The notes beneath the pieces are model-generated. The model saw only the letters and a list, made by a program, of their open reading frames with translations, made no database searches and had not been told where the DNA came from. DNA of 45,795 nucleotides from Fen-999 sp964530115 (GTDB lineage Bacteria > Pseudomonadota > Gammaproteobacteria > Burkholderiales > Rhodocyclaceae). The stretch is taken from NCBI GenBank assembly GCA_964530115.1, contig CAZGYD010000073.1, positions 1-45,795 on the forward strand, given 5' to 3'. Position 1 is the first letter of the stretch; every line of letters begins with the position of its first letter. The position numbers and the translations under genes were made by a program. This document shows, one piece after another, positions 1 to 7,674 of this stretch.

Positions 1-108
1 TGGGTGTCTATCCGGTGATGTGCTATTTTTGTGGTGGCAATGTGACGCAGACCAACGAGATCTACCCCGGGTAGGTCGTCGGCAGCGTCGGATGTGTATA
101 GGGGAACG
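1..108. other. Sequencing adapter left at contig end (not genomic)
   Basis: Bases 39-67 match the 29-nt Illumina P5 sequence at 23 positions without gaps, bases 68-75 occupy the place of an 8-nt i5 index (CGGGTAGG), bases 76-89 are exactly TCGTCGGCAGCGTC, and 90-108 resemble the Nextera mosaic end (GATGTGTATA exact at 91-100). Order and spacing of all four parts are those of a Nextera library end, so I treat this as residual adapter in a noisy read. Bases 1-38 are of unknown origin but lie outside the adapter and are probably also technical. Genomic sequence appears to start at about 109. Confidence 0.9.
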
Positions 109-220
109 TCGCCAGCCCGCGCTGGCCGAGATACTGTTGCGCCCAGTCCAGGTTGAGCGGCTCGGCCTTGCAGGTGCACCGGGTGAGCCCGACGCGCAGG
201 GTCGTGCGGGTCCAAGCCAT
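109..220 (-). CDS. aorB: Aldehyde ferredoxin oxidoreductase large subunit, N-terminal fragment
   Basis: Only the first 37 codons remain. They begin MAWTRTTLRV and contain LDWAQQYLGQRGLAT, which I recognise as the N-terminus of tungsten-dependent aldehyde:ferredoxin oxidoreductases. ATG is at 220-218, with a Shine-Dalgarno AGGAGG (complement of 229-234) eight bases upstream. The family protein is about 600 residues, so the rest lies beyond the contig end; the following in-frame codons are adapter sequence and the apparent stop at 62-64 lies in P5. In Aromatoleum-type operons AorB is the W-cofactor subunit that oxidises aldehydes to acids, with AorA carrying Fe-S clusters and AorC FAD. Identity rests on a short but distinctive stretch and on the aorA neighbour. 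Confidence 0.75.
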
Positions 221-718
221 GGTTGAGTCCTCCTTCGCCCCGGCGGCAACGCGCGCGGCGGTGTCGGTGCGGCCGGCCCAGGCGCGCATCGTGTCGAGAC
301 CGGTCCAGTCGGCATCGGCGTAGGTGATCGCACCGGTCGGGCAGGCGGCGGCACAGGCCGGCTCGCCGCCGCAGAGGTCGCACTTTTGCACCTTGCCCGT
401 CTCGGCGACGTAGTTGATGGTGCCGAACGGGCAGGCGATGGTGCACACCTTGCAGCCGACACAGGTCGCCTGGTTCACGACCTTGGCGCCGGTCACCGCA
501 TCGACGCGGATCGCATCGACCGGGCAGGCGTTCAGGCACCATGCCTCGGCGCACTGGGTGCAGGTGTAAGGCACCTTGCGCCCCTCGTGCTCGAAGTTGA
601 AGACCTTGATGCGGGATCTGGCAGGATTGAAGATGCCGTAGTTCTCGTAGGAACAGGCCAGCTCGCACTGAAGACAGCCGGTGCATTTCCCGGCATCGAT
701 GTAGAGCGATTTCTGCAT
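221..718 (-). CDS. aorA: Electron-transfer ferredoxin subunit of aldehyde oxidoreductase (AorA)
   Basis: This is a HycB/DmsB-type protein with four [4Fe-4S] cysteine groups: CTGCLQC..C near residue 12, CTQC..C..CP near 53, CVGCKVCTIACP near 87 and CDLCGG..C..CP near 113. It is predicted to carry electrons between the tungsten subunit and the flavin subunit of the Aor complex in the cytoplasm. ATG at 718 has the ribosome site GGAGGAGCG just upstream. The next gene, aorB, starts at 220 in the same frame and no stop codon separates them. Either the two are fused, or a single-base error hides the stop: TCA at 224-226 read as TGA would end the protein three bases before the aorB ATG. The protein would then be about 164 residues, a normal length. 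The end given here is therefore a boundary of convenience. Confidence 0.8.
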
Positions 719-861
719 GTAACGCTCCTCCGGTGGTTGTTGTTCTTGCCGGCAACGGCCCCGGTGCCGGACCCATGCAACCTAGCACATCGACCTTGCC
801 TCATCAACCGAGCCAATGCACCGATCACGCATACGCCGCCGGCGTTCCGGTCGAAGCCCGC

Positions 862-885
862 GAAACTCAGCCGTCGTAAGACGCC
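862..885 (+). repeat. 24-bp dispersed motif, copy 1 (intergenic)
   Basis: Reverse-complement orientation: GAAACTCAGCC followed by GTCGTAAGACGCC. It lies in the 178-bp gap upstream of aorA, just past the 3' end of the small membrane protein gene. It differs from the consensus at one main position (AAGACGCC instead of AACACGCC). Apart from this copy and the aorA ribosome site I see nothing in that gap. Confidence 0.85.
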
Positions 886-896
886 AGCCCGGGCCG

Positions 897-1262
897 TCAG
901 CCCGTGCGTCGCCCGATCAGTGCGGCATGACGGAACTTCGCGGGGGCGTGCGCGAAGACCGCCGAGCCGGCGACGACGACCCAGAACAGCACGGGCCGCG
1001 CTGCCGGGTCGGCGGCCATCCAGCCGACCAGCCCGAGCTTGAGGAGCACGGCGATGCCGGCCACTTCGCGCAGATGCGCGGGGCGGCTCCAGGTGTCCAG
1101 CGCCAGCATCGCCAGGCCTGTCACGGCGACACCCGCCGTCGCCGCGCCGAGGGCCACCGGGGCGCCCAGCAGAGCGGCGCCCAGCAGGATGACCGCCACC
1201 AGATGCAGGCCGCGCAGAGCGACGTTCAGCCAGCGCAGGAGGGGAAAGGTTCTGTGGTTCAT
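897..1262 (-). CDS. Small integral membrane protein, function unknown
   Basis: The 121-residue product has about four hydrophobic segments (roughly residues 17-37, 39-58, 70-86 and 90-106) separated by short basic or polar loops, and no cofactor motif. I do not recognise a family. It follows the FixJ-type regulator gene after 43 bp on the same strand, so it is probably the last gene of the sensor-regulator operon. ATG at 1262 is preceded by a weak purine-rich GAAGGA. A role in membrane signalling or transport linked to the TtrS-like sensor is possible from position only. Confidence 0.7.
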   Translation of the reverse strand: MNHRTFPLLRWLNVALRGLHLVAVILLGAALLGAPVALGAATAGVAVTGLAMLALDTWSRPAHLREVAGIAVLLKLGLVGWMAADPAARPVLFWVVVAGSAVFAHAPAKFRHAALIGRRTG

Positions 1263-1305
1263 GGGCAGGGCATCCTTCGCGCCGCGTCCGGCCGCGCTCG
1301 CGGGG

Positions 1306-1920
1306 CTATAGCGCTTCCCCGCCCAGCAGGATCAGTCTGGCCAGTTCGGCCACCGAATGGACTTCGAGCTTGGCCATCAGGTGGAGCCGGTGCACCTGCA
1401 CGGTGCGCTCGGAGATTTCCAGCCGCACGCTGATGGTCTTGCTCGGCAGCCCTTCGGCGACCAGCCGGGCGACCTGCAACTCGCGCGGCGAAAGGCGGGC
1501 CAGCCGCGCCCGGATCGCCGCCCGGCCTTCCGCCTCGGCCCGCCGGTCGAGGTCGTGCCGCAGCGCCCGGCCGACGGCGTCGAGGAGTACCTGATCCTTG
1601 AACGGCTTTTCGATGAAATCGAAGGCGCCGAGCTTCATCGCCTGCACGGCCATGGCGACATCGCCGTGTCCGGTGAGGAAGATCACCGGCAAGTCGATGC
1701 TCCGATCCTTGAGCACACGCTGCAGCTCCAGGCCGCTCATCATCGGCATGCGGATGTCGAGGATCAGACAGCCCGCCGGCGCAGGCACCCGCCAGGCATC
1801 CAGAAAGGCTTCGGCAGATTCGTGCGCCATCACGTTCCAGCCGGACGAACCGAGCAGGAAGGCGAGCGCCCGGCGCAGCGAGGCGTCGTCATCGACGACA
1901 TGGATGAGGTGTTCGTCCAT
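1306..1920 (-). CDS. FixJ/TtrR-type response regulator
   Basis: The 204-residue protein has an N-terminal receiver domain (acidic pair DDD at 10-12, phospho-acceptor Asp in LDIRMPMMSG near residue 55, Lys in IEKPF near 105) and a C-terminal LuxR-type helix-turn-helix (LSPRELQVARLVAEGLPSKT and the recognition helix RTVQVHRLHLMAKL). Its ATG overlaps the stop of the sensor kinase gene as ATGA at 1920, indicating translational coupling, so it is the cognate regulator of that kinase. It probably activates the divergent operon at 3891-11175 by binding in the 3729-3890 intergenic region. Family comparison suggests TtrR-like, but the ligand of the pair is not known from sequence. Confidence 0.9.
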   Translation of the reverse strand: MDEHLIHVVDDDASLRRALAFLLGSSGWNVMAHESAEAFLDAWRVPAPAGCLILDIRMPMMSGLELQRVLKDRSIDLPVIFLTGHGDVAMAVQAMKLGAFDFIEKPFKDQVLLDAVGRALRHDLDRRAEAEGRAAIRARLARLSPRELQVARLVAEGLPSKTISVRLEISERTVQVHRLHLMAKLEVHSVAELARLILLGGEAL

Positions 1921-3728
1921 CAGCCCCCCTCGGGCAAGGTGAAACGGAAGACGAAACCGGGCGGCGGATCGCGCGGCCCGGCCTTCAGGTGTCCGCCGTG
2001 GACCTCGACGATGCTCTTGCAGATCGCCAGGCCGAGGCCGAGCCCATCCGGCTTGGTCGTGAAGAAGGGCTCGAAGAGGTGGGCCATGGCTTCCGGCGCC
2101 ATGCCGGGGCCGCGATCCGCGACTTCGACGGCCACCACCCCCTGCCGCTCGCGGTCGAGGACGACGGTGATGACCCGGCGGTCGATGGGCAGGCCGACGC
2201 TGGCGTCGGCGGCGTTCTTCATCAGGTTGAGCAGCACCTGCTGGATCTGCAAATGATCGGCCTCGATCGCCAGTCCCGCAGGCAGGCGGCTTTCCACCAG
2301 TACCGGCGGCAGCTCGGGCAGCATCGCCGAGAACATGGCGACCGATTCGCGCACGGTTTCGGCGAGCGGCCTGCGCTCGCGCACGGCGGCACGCTTTTTC
2401 GCGAAGGCGCGCACCCGGCGGATGACGCCGCTCGCCCGCTCGGTCTGGGCGATGATCTCCCGGTTGGCTTCGCCGATCAACGCACAGTCGGCCCTACCCG
2501 ACTCGCAATGCCGCGCGAGGCCCTGCGCGTAGGTGGCGATCGTGGTCAGCGGCTGGTTGAGTTCGTGGGCCAGCGTCCCCGACATCTCGCCGAGGATCGA
2601 CAGCCTGGCCATGTGCTCGGCCTCGCGTTGCAGCTCCTGCGCCCGGGCCTGCGCCGCACGCAGCTCGCCGGTCCGCCGGGTGACCAGATACTCGACGCGA
2701 ATGACGTGGATGACGATGCCGGCCAGCACGGCCAGCATTGCCAGGAGCCACGGCCGATACTGTCGGGCGAGCCCTTCGAAGGTCGTCGTGCGCAGATAGG
2801 CGTAGGGGCCGGCCATGAGGTCGCGATAGAGGTCGCGCACGCTCTGGTAGTCGGCGGGCACGTCCCACCAGAGGCCGCCCTCGGTGCTCGGCATCGACAG
2901 GAGCGCCACGGCGACGGCCTTGGCGAGGCCCGTGTCGACCCCCGGCACCACGGCCATCGGCCAGTCGGGATAGAGCGGCGTCGAACTGGCGCAGCCGAAG
3001 CCCGCGACCGTCACCGGTTCGATGACCCGGAACAGCGCCGGATCGACGAGCCCCCTGGCATCGAGCTGTTCCAGCAGGCAGGTGCGGACGATGGCGGCGT
3101 CCGCTTCCCCGTTCGCCACCGCATCGAGCGCCCGCTTCATCGGGAAACCTGTGTAGATGACCATCGCATCGCCGGCCTCGAGATCGACGCCGGCCTTGTG
3201 GATCTCGCGCGCGGCGGCGAGAAAGCCGCCAAAGGCGTCCGCTGCCGCCGCGGCGATCTTTCGGCCCTTGAGATCGGCAAAGCCGGCGAGATCGGTCCGT
3301 TCCCTGTGCGTGACCACCACCGAGCCCAGCGCCTGATCGGTCGAGACCGCCTCGGGCAGCATGACGGTGGCGATCCTGCGGATGCCGACCTCCGCGGCCA
3401 GCGAAACGTACTGGCTACTGTTCGTGAGGACGAACTCGACCTCCCGCCGGCGCACCGCCTCGCTCAATGCCTGGCCCTCGAGCGGCCGCAATTCGAAGCG
3501 GTGACCGGCGATGGCAGCCGCGAGGCGCTCCGGGAGCATGCCCCAGCTCGCGACGACCTCGTCCGGCCCGCGATAGGCGAGCACGCCGATACGGACGGTC
3601 GAAGGCGGCGTGTTACCACGGCTGAGTATTGTCCCGGGGCCCGGTGTCGCCGCGAAACCGTCCGGCGCCGGACACCACGCAAGACACAGAAAGGCCACGG
3701 CGGGCAGGCAGGCAAAGAAGGGACGCAT
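1920..3728 (-). CDS. TtrS-like sensor histidine kinase with periplasmic PhnD-type sensor
   Basis: The 602-residue protein begins with a signal peptide (about residues 1-27), followed by a periplasmic phosphate/phosphonate-binding-like domain (about 44-310, with YTGFPMKRALDAVANGEADAAIV typical of the PhnD fold), one membrane segment (about 326-344), a coiled linker, the phospho-acceptor His388 in AHELNQPLTT, and an ATPase domain with the N box NLMKNAAD, DRGPGM and GLGLGLAI. This is the architecture of TtrS, the tetrathionate sensor, and the position beside a Mo-enzyme operon fits sensing of an oxidised sulfur compound. The exact ligand is inference. Residues 34-42 (LSRGNTPP), between signal peptide and sensor domain, are encoded by a copy of the 24-bp dispersed motif. 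The gene is co-transcribed with the regulator, which it overlaps by 1 bp. Confidence 0.88.
   Translation of the reverse strand: MRPFFACLPAVAFLCLAWCPAPDGFAATPGPGTILSRGNTPPSTVRIGVLAYRGPDEVVASWGMLPERLAAAIAGHRFELRPLEGQALSEAVRRREVEFVLTNSSQYVSLAAEVGIRRIATVMLPEAVSTDQALGSVVVTHRERTDLAGFADLKGRKIAAAAADAFGGFLAAAREIHKAGVDLEAGDAMVIYTGFPMKRALDAVANGEADAAIVRTCLLEQLDARGLVDPALFRVIEPVTVAGFGCASSTPLYPDWPMAVVPGVDTGLAKAVAVALLSMPSTEGGLWWDVPADYQSVRDLYRDLMAGPYAYLRTTTFEGLARQYRPWLLAMLAVLAGIVIHVIRVEYLVTRRTGELRAAQARAQELQREAEHMARLSILGEMSGTLAHELNQPLTTIATYAQGLARHCESGRADCALIGEANREIIAQTERASGVIRRVRAFAKKRAAVRERRPLAETVRESVAMFSAMLPELPPVLVESRLPAGLAIEADHLQIQQVLLNLMKNAADASVGLPIDRRVITVVLDRERQGVVAVEVADRGPGMAPEAMAHLFEPFFTTKPDGLGLGLAICKSIVEVHGGHLKAGPRDPPPGFVFRFTLPEGG
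3607..3630 (-). repeat. 24-bp dispersed motif, copy 2 (in the sensor kinase gene)
   Basis: Plus-strand text GGCGTGTTACC then ACGGCTGAGTATT; the last bases (ATT for TTC) depart from consensus. It encodes LSRGNTPP in the linker after the signal peptide of the TtrS-like kinase, so it does not disrupt the reading frame. Confidence 0.85.
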
Positions 3729-3890
3729 GTCGTCGTCGGCTACGGCAATAGGCCGTAAGCGCCCATTATGCGGCCATACGCAATTTCACGTAGCCGGCTA
3801 CGGCATTCGGCGAATTTCACCGCCGACCAGTATTGCTTATGGTTCGATGCAGCGCAGCAAGCGCCCGATTGCGATCAGGAGGAAGCCGCG
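3729..3890. promoter_or_regulatory. Divergent control region with candidate regulator sites
   Basis: This 162-bp gap separates the sensor kinase gene (minus) from the TSUP/Mo-enzyme operon (plus). It holds a perfect 14-bp palindrome CGTAGCCGGCTACG at 3789-3802, a 6-bp inverted repeat TACGGC...GCCGTA at 3741-3757 in the leader of the kinase gene, and a direct repeat AATTTCAC at 3782-3789 and 3813-3820, offset by 31 bp, close to three helical turns. These are plausible operators for the FixJ-type regulator. I did not identify convincing -35/-10 boxes. AGGAGG at 3877-3882 is the ribosome site of the plus-strand gene. Confidence 0.5.
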
Positions 3891-5108
3891 ATGTCATCGA
3901 AATCCGTTCTCGGCATGCTTGCCGGCCTCGCGCTGTGCGCTTGGCCGGCGCCAACCGTCCTGGCCCAGGACGCCGCCCCGGCGGCCCCCGTGGTGAAAGT
4001 CGACAAGACGACGCTCGACAATGGCGGGCTCGTCACCATCACCGGCTCGGCGCAGCCCGGCAAGCCGGTCTACCTCGAAATCTGGAACGAGCACAAGGTG
4101 CGCGGCTCGTTCTTCGACAACAAGGTCGACAAGGACACCGGCACCAAGCCGAACAAGCTTTACATCAGCAACGATCTTCCGGCGTTCTACCGGATCGTCG
4201 TGCCGAAGAGCGAACAGCCGAAGCTCGACAAGTTCAAGGCCGAAGGCCGGGGCTGGTCGTATTCCCAGGCGCTGAAGGAAACGGGCGCCGAAGTGGCCTA
4301 CTGGGCGCCGGCGAAGACCGGCATCGCGGCCTACCAGACCTCGATGGCGGCGAGCATGAGCGGCCAGCGCGGCGAGCCGCTGCCGGCGCTGGAGGACAAA
4401 GAGGCGCGCAAGCGCTCGATGCAGGTGATGAAGAGCCGCTTCCGCAGCGTCGACAAACTGCTCACCGCCGGCGTCGAGCAAAAAGAGGACGGCAGCTTCA
4501 CCGCCCAGGTGAAGATTCCTGAAGGCTCGCCGCCCGGCAAATACCTGATCGCGGCCGTCACCGACCGCAGCCTCCGCTCGGCGCCAGTCACCGTGGAGAA
4601 CGAGATCGCCTTCCCGATGCGCTACATGAAGAATGCGGGGACCAGCCTGAACGTCTTCGTACCGTTCTTCGTCGTTCTCGCGCTGGCGACCTTCGGCGTG
4701 CTGATGGGGGCCGGCGGCGGTTTCGTCATCAATCCGATCCTGCTGATGCTGTTTCCCCTGCCGCACAACGTCGTCGCCGGCACGGTGACGCCGACCGTGC
4801 TGTTCTCGCAGGGCAGCGGCGTCTACAACTATTCGCGGATCAAGTTCATCAGCTGGAAGGTCGGCCTGGCGATGGGCCTGTCCATGCTCGCCGGCGCCTT
4901 CATCGGCCCGGCGCTCACCGACCTGATCACGCTCGACGAATTCAAGTTCGTCTTCGGCTGGATCCTCTTCGCGCTCGCCGCGCTGATGTTCTGGCAGACC
5001 ACGCCGGGCTACATCGCCCGGAACAAGAAGGAGCAGGCGATCCTCAAGGAATTCCAGAAGCGCGCCGAGGAAGCCGCCCGTGGCGTGGGCAGAACGGCCA
5101 GCGCCTGA
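3891..5108 (+). CDS. TauE/SafE (TSUP) exporter, N-terminal half with periplasmic domain
   Basis: The 405-residue product has a signal peptide (about 1-25, ending VLAQ), a periplasmic domain of about 210 residues that starts with an Ig-like segment (TTLDNGGLVTITGSAQPGKP) and ends with IPEGSPPGKYLIAAVTD, then four membrane segments including LMGAGGGFVINPILLM, the signature of one half of a TSUP permease. It ends in a charged cytoplasmic helix. TSUP proteins export sulfite, sulfoacetate or related anions. I chose ATG at 3891 because AGGAGG lies eight bases upstream and the signal peptide starts there; an upstream in-frame start at 3768 would add a non-signal extension. The second TSUP half is the next gene, 24 bp downstream, so the transporter is probably a two-subunit assembly. 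Confidence 0.85.
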   Translation: MSSKSVLGMLAGLALCAWPAPTVLAQDAAPAAPVVKVDKTTLDNGGLVTITGSAQPGKPVYLEIWNEHKVRGSFFDNKVDKDTGTKPNKLYISNDLPAFYRIVVPKSEQPKLDKFKAEGRGWSYSQALKETGAEVAYWAPAKTGIAAYQTSMAASMSGQRGEPLPALEDKEARKRSMQVMKSRFRSVDKLLTAGVEQKEDGSFTAQVKIPEGSPPGKYLIAAVTDRSLRSAPVTVENEIAFPMRYMKNAGTSLNVFVPFFVVLALATFGVLMGAGGGFVINPILLMLFPLPHNVVAGTVTPTVLFSQGSGVYNYSRIKFISWKVGLAMGLSMLAGAFIGPALTDLITLDEFKFVFGWILFALAALMFWQTTPGYIARNKKEQAILKEFQKRAEEAARGVGRTASA

Positions 5109-5132
5109 CCGCGACCATTTTTGGAGAAAATC

Positions 5133-5528
5133 ATGTACATGACCGTCACCTTCTGGGGACACGAGTTCCGCGTCAATATCCTCGTCGGCTGCCTCGGCGC
5201 CTTTCTGATCGCCGTCCTCTCGTCGATGTTCGGCTTCGGCGGCGGGCCCTTCATGGTCCCGCTGATGGCCGTGGTGCTCGGCCTGCCGATGTACGTCGTC
5301 GTCGGCAGTTCGCTGCTCGCCATCTTTTTCGGTACCCTGATGAGCACGATGAAGCACTACTCGCTCGGCAACTTCGACCTCGACCTGTTCCTGGTCATGT
5401 TTCCGGCGGCGCTCCTCGCCGGCTGGATCGGCCCGAAGATCGCCAAGCGGCTCAATCCCCTCTGGGTCAAGCGCATCGCCGTCGTCGGCCTGACCCTGCT
5501 CGGCCTGTCGCTGGTCGGCGTGTTCTGA
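5133..5528 (+). CDS. TauE/SafE (TSUP) exporter, C-terminal half
   Basis: The 131-residue product has about four membrane segments and the second TSUP signature SSMFGFGGGPFMVPLMAVVLG. It matches only half of a normal permease of 240-280 residues and complements the upstream gene, which contains the other half after a periplasmic domain. ATG at 5133 has GGAGA at 5123-5127. The two genes each have their own ribosome site and start and lie in separate frames with a charged tail closing the first protein, so this looks like a genuine split rather than a frameshift. The predicted role is export of sulfite or another sulfur anion made or used by the Mo enzyme encoded next. Confidence 0.85.
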   Translation: MYMTVTFWGHEFRVNILVGCLGAFLIAVLSSMFGFGGGPFMVPLMAVVLGLPMYVVVGSSLLAIFFGTLMSTMKHYSLGNFDLDLFLVMFPAALLAGWIGPKIAKRLNPLWVKRIAVVGLTLLGLSLVGVF

Positions 5529-5538
5529 AGGAGAGCAG

Positions 5539-7674
5539 ATGAGTTCCGGCAAGGCTCCCAACGTGCGCGGCGCGGACAGCCCGGGCCGCCGCACGGTGTT
5601 CAGCATGTGCGGCATGTGCGCGACGCGCTGCCCGATCGAAGTGACCGTGGAGGATGGCCGCGTCGTCTGGCTGCAGGGCAACCCGCACGACAAGGCGATG
5701 GGCGCGAGCCTCTGCGCGCGCGGCGCCGCCGGCATTCCCTTCGAGTACGACGACGAGCGGCCGCAGACGCCGCTGATCCGCACCGGCCCCCGCGGCGCCG
5801 GGCAATGGCGGCGCGCCTCGTGGGACGAGGCGCTCGACTACATCGCCGACGGGCTGCGCGAAACGATCGCCGAGTTCGGTGCGCGCGGCATCGCGCTCTC
5901 CGACCGCGGCGGCGGCTTTACGGACCTGACCAAGGCCTTCGTCCAGGCGCTCGGCTCGCCGAACTATTTCGATCACGATGCCGCCTGCGGCCGCAACGCC
6001 CACAACGCCGCGCGCTCGCTTTTCGGCATTGGCCGCACCGCGATCACCTTCGACCTGAAGAACGCGAAGCACCTCGTCCTCTACGGCAGGAACATCGTCG
6101 AGTCGCTGAAGGTCAAGGAGGCCAAGGACTTCATGGCGGCGGTGGCCGGCGGCATGCGCTGCACCTACATCGACCCGCGCGTCAGCATTACGGCCTGCAA
6201 GGCGACCCGCTACTGGCAGGTTCGGCCCAACAGCGACTACGCGCTCAATCTCGCCATCATCCACGAGGTGCTGAAACAGGAGATCTACGACAAGGACTTC
6301 GTCGATCGATTCGTGTTGGGCATGGACGCGCTGCGCGAAGCCGTCCGCGAAACCACGCCGGAATGGCAGGAGGCGCACACCGGCATTCCGGCCGCCGAAA
6401 TCCGCGCCTTCGTCGCCGAGATCGCCGCCGACGCGCCCCGGGTGATCTTCCATCCGGGCTGGATGGTGGCGCGGCACAAGCAGTCGTTCCACGTCAGCCG
6501 CTCGGCGCTGATTCTCAACGCGCTGATGGGCAGCATCGAAACGAAGGGCGGCTGCATCCTCGCCAAGTCGCCGGAGGACGTGGGCCGCAAGGGCCTCAGG
6601 AAGCTCACGGAGCGCACGCCGAAGGTCACGGAGCCGCGCGTCGACGGCGCCGGCACGAGCCGGCCCCAGTGGGATCCGGCCGCCGGCATCCTGCACCAGC
6701 TGTACGCGGCGATGGAGACCGGAAAGCCCTACGGCATCGGCGCCTACTTCGCCTACCGGCACGATCCGCTGACCAGCATGCCCGATCCCGAGGCCGCCAA
6801 GCGCGCGCTCGACAGGCTGAAGCTGCTCGTCTCGATCGACACGCGCTATTCCGAGACCGCGTGGTTCGCCGACGTCATCCTGCCGGAATCCTCCTATCTC
6901 GAGCGCGCCAACATCCTCTGCCAGAACAACGGCCCGCGGCCGAACTTCGGCATGCGCGACCAGGCCATCGTGCCGCGCTTCGACAGCCGGCCGGCCTGGT
7001 GGATCTTCCGCGAGATCCTGCGCCGCCTGGGTATCCAGGAAGCGCTCGACTTCGAAACCATCGAGGAGCTCTGGGACTACCAGCTCGAAGGCACGGGCGT
7101 CACCGTGTCGCAGATGCGCGAGACGGGCATCGTCAGCCTTGCCGATGCAGCGGTCATCACGCCGCGCGAGGCGCTCACGTTCAAGACGCCCTCGGGCAAG
7201 GTCGAGATCGTCAGCGAGGTGCTCGCCCGGGCCGGCCTGCCGAGCCTGCCGCCCTACCAGGAAAGGCAGGCGCCCACCGGCGATGCCTTCTACCTGCTCT
7301 TCGGCCGGCCGCCGACGCTGACCCACGGCCAGTCGCTCAACAACCCGATCCTCAACGAGATCGCGCCCGAGCAAACGCTCTGGATCCACCCCGACCGCGC
7401 CGGCCCGCTCGGCATCGCCGACGGCGACGAGGTGGAGATCAGCGGCGGCGGCCGGTACTCGGCCTACATCAAGGCCAGGGTGACGCCCCTGATCCACCCC
7501 GAGGCGGTCTTCATGTTCCACGGCTACGGCGCGACCGTGCCGCTGGCGACGCGCGCCTGCGGCCTCGGCGTCGCCGACCAGCGCCTGCAGCACGGCAAGC
7601 TTTACGAATTCGATCCCGCCGGCGGCGGCAACGCGATGACGGAAACCATCGTCAGCATTCGGAAACGGAAATGA
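5539..7674 (+). CDS. Cytoplasmic molybdopterin oxidoreductase of the PsrA/PhsA/SoeA group
   Basis: The 711-residue protein belongs to the DMSO-reductase superfamily. An N-terminal [4Fe-4S] motif uses C24, C27, C31 and C59 (SMCGMCATRCPI ... SLCARG). C150 in DHDAACGRNAHNA is the likely Mo ligand. The C-terminal cofactor-binding domain (about 590-700) includes LTHGQSLNNPIL and IHPEAVFMFHGYG. There is no twin-arginine signal peptide, so it should work in the cytoplasm, unlike PsrA or TtrA. Known relatives reduce polysulfide, thiosulfate or tetrathionate, or oxidise sulfite (SoeA, usually longer). The neighbours (TSUP exporter, ferredoxin, NAD(P)-type flavoprotein, TtrS-like sensor) favour a sulfur substrate, but which one and in which direction cannot be read from sequence. 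No membrane anchor subunit is encoded nearby. Confidence 0.85.
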   Translation: MSSGKAPNVRGADSPGRRTVFSMCGMCATRCPIEVTVEDGRVVWLQGNPHDKAMGASLCARGAAGIPFEYDDERPQTPLIRTGPRGAGQWRRASWDEALDYIADGLRETIAEFGARGIALSDRGGGFTDLTKAFVQALGSPNYFDHDAACGRNAHNAARSLFGIGRTAITFDLKNAKHLVLYGRNIVESLKVKEAKDFMAAVAGGMRCTYIDPRVSITACKATRYWQVRPNSDYALNLAIIHEVLKQEIYDKDFVDRFVLGMDALREAVRETTPEWQEAHTGIPAAEIRAFVAEIAADAPRVIFHPGWMVARHKQSFHVSRSALILNALMGSIETKGGCILAKSPEDVGRKGLRKLTERTPKVTEPRVDGAGTSRPQWDPAAGILHQLYAAMETGKPYGIGAYFAYRHDPLTSMPDPEAAKRALDRLKLLVSIDTRYSETAWFADVILPESSYLERANILCQNNGPRPNFGMRDQAIVPRFDSRPAWWIFREILRRLGIQEALDFETIEELWDYQLEGTGVTVSQMRETGIVSLADAAVITPREALTFKTPSGKVEIVSEVLARAGLPSLPPYQERQAPTGDAFYLLFGRPPTLTHGQSLNNPILNEIAPEQTLWIHPDRAGPLGIADGDEVEISGGGRYSAYIKARVTPLIHPEAVFMFHGYGATVPLATRACGLGVADQRLQHGKLYEFDPAGGGNAMTETIVSIRKRK

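Noticed and set aside
20..226. Short plus-strand frame at the contig start
   Set aside because: Its first half is adapter sequence and the rest is antisense to aorB.
5100..5140. Frameshift joining the two TSUP genes
   Set aside because: The first protein ends with a charged tail and the second has its own ribosome site and ATG, so two real genes are more likely.
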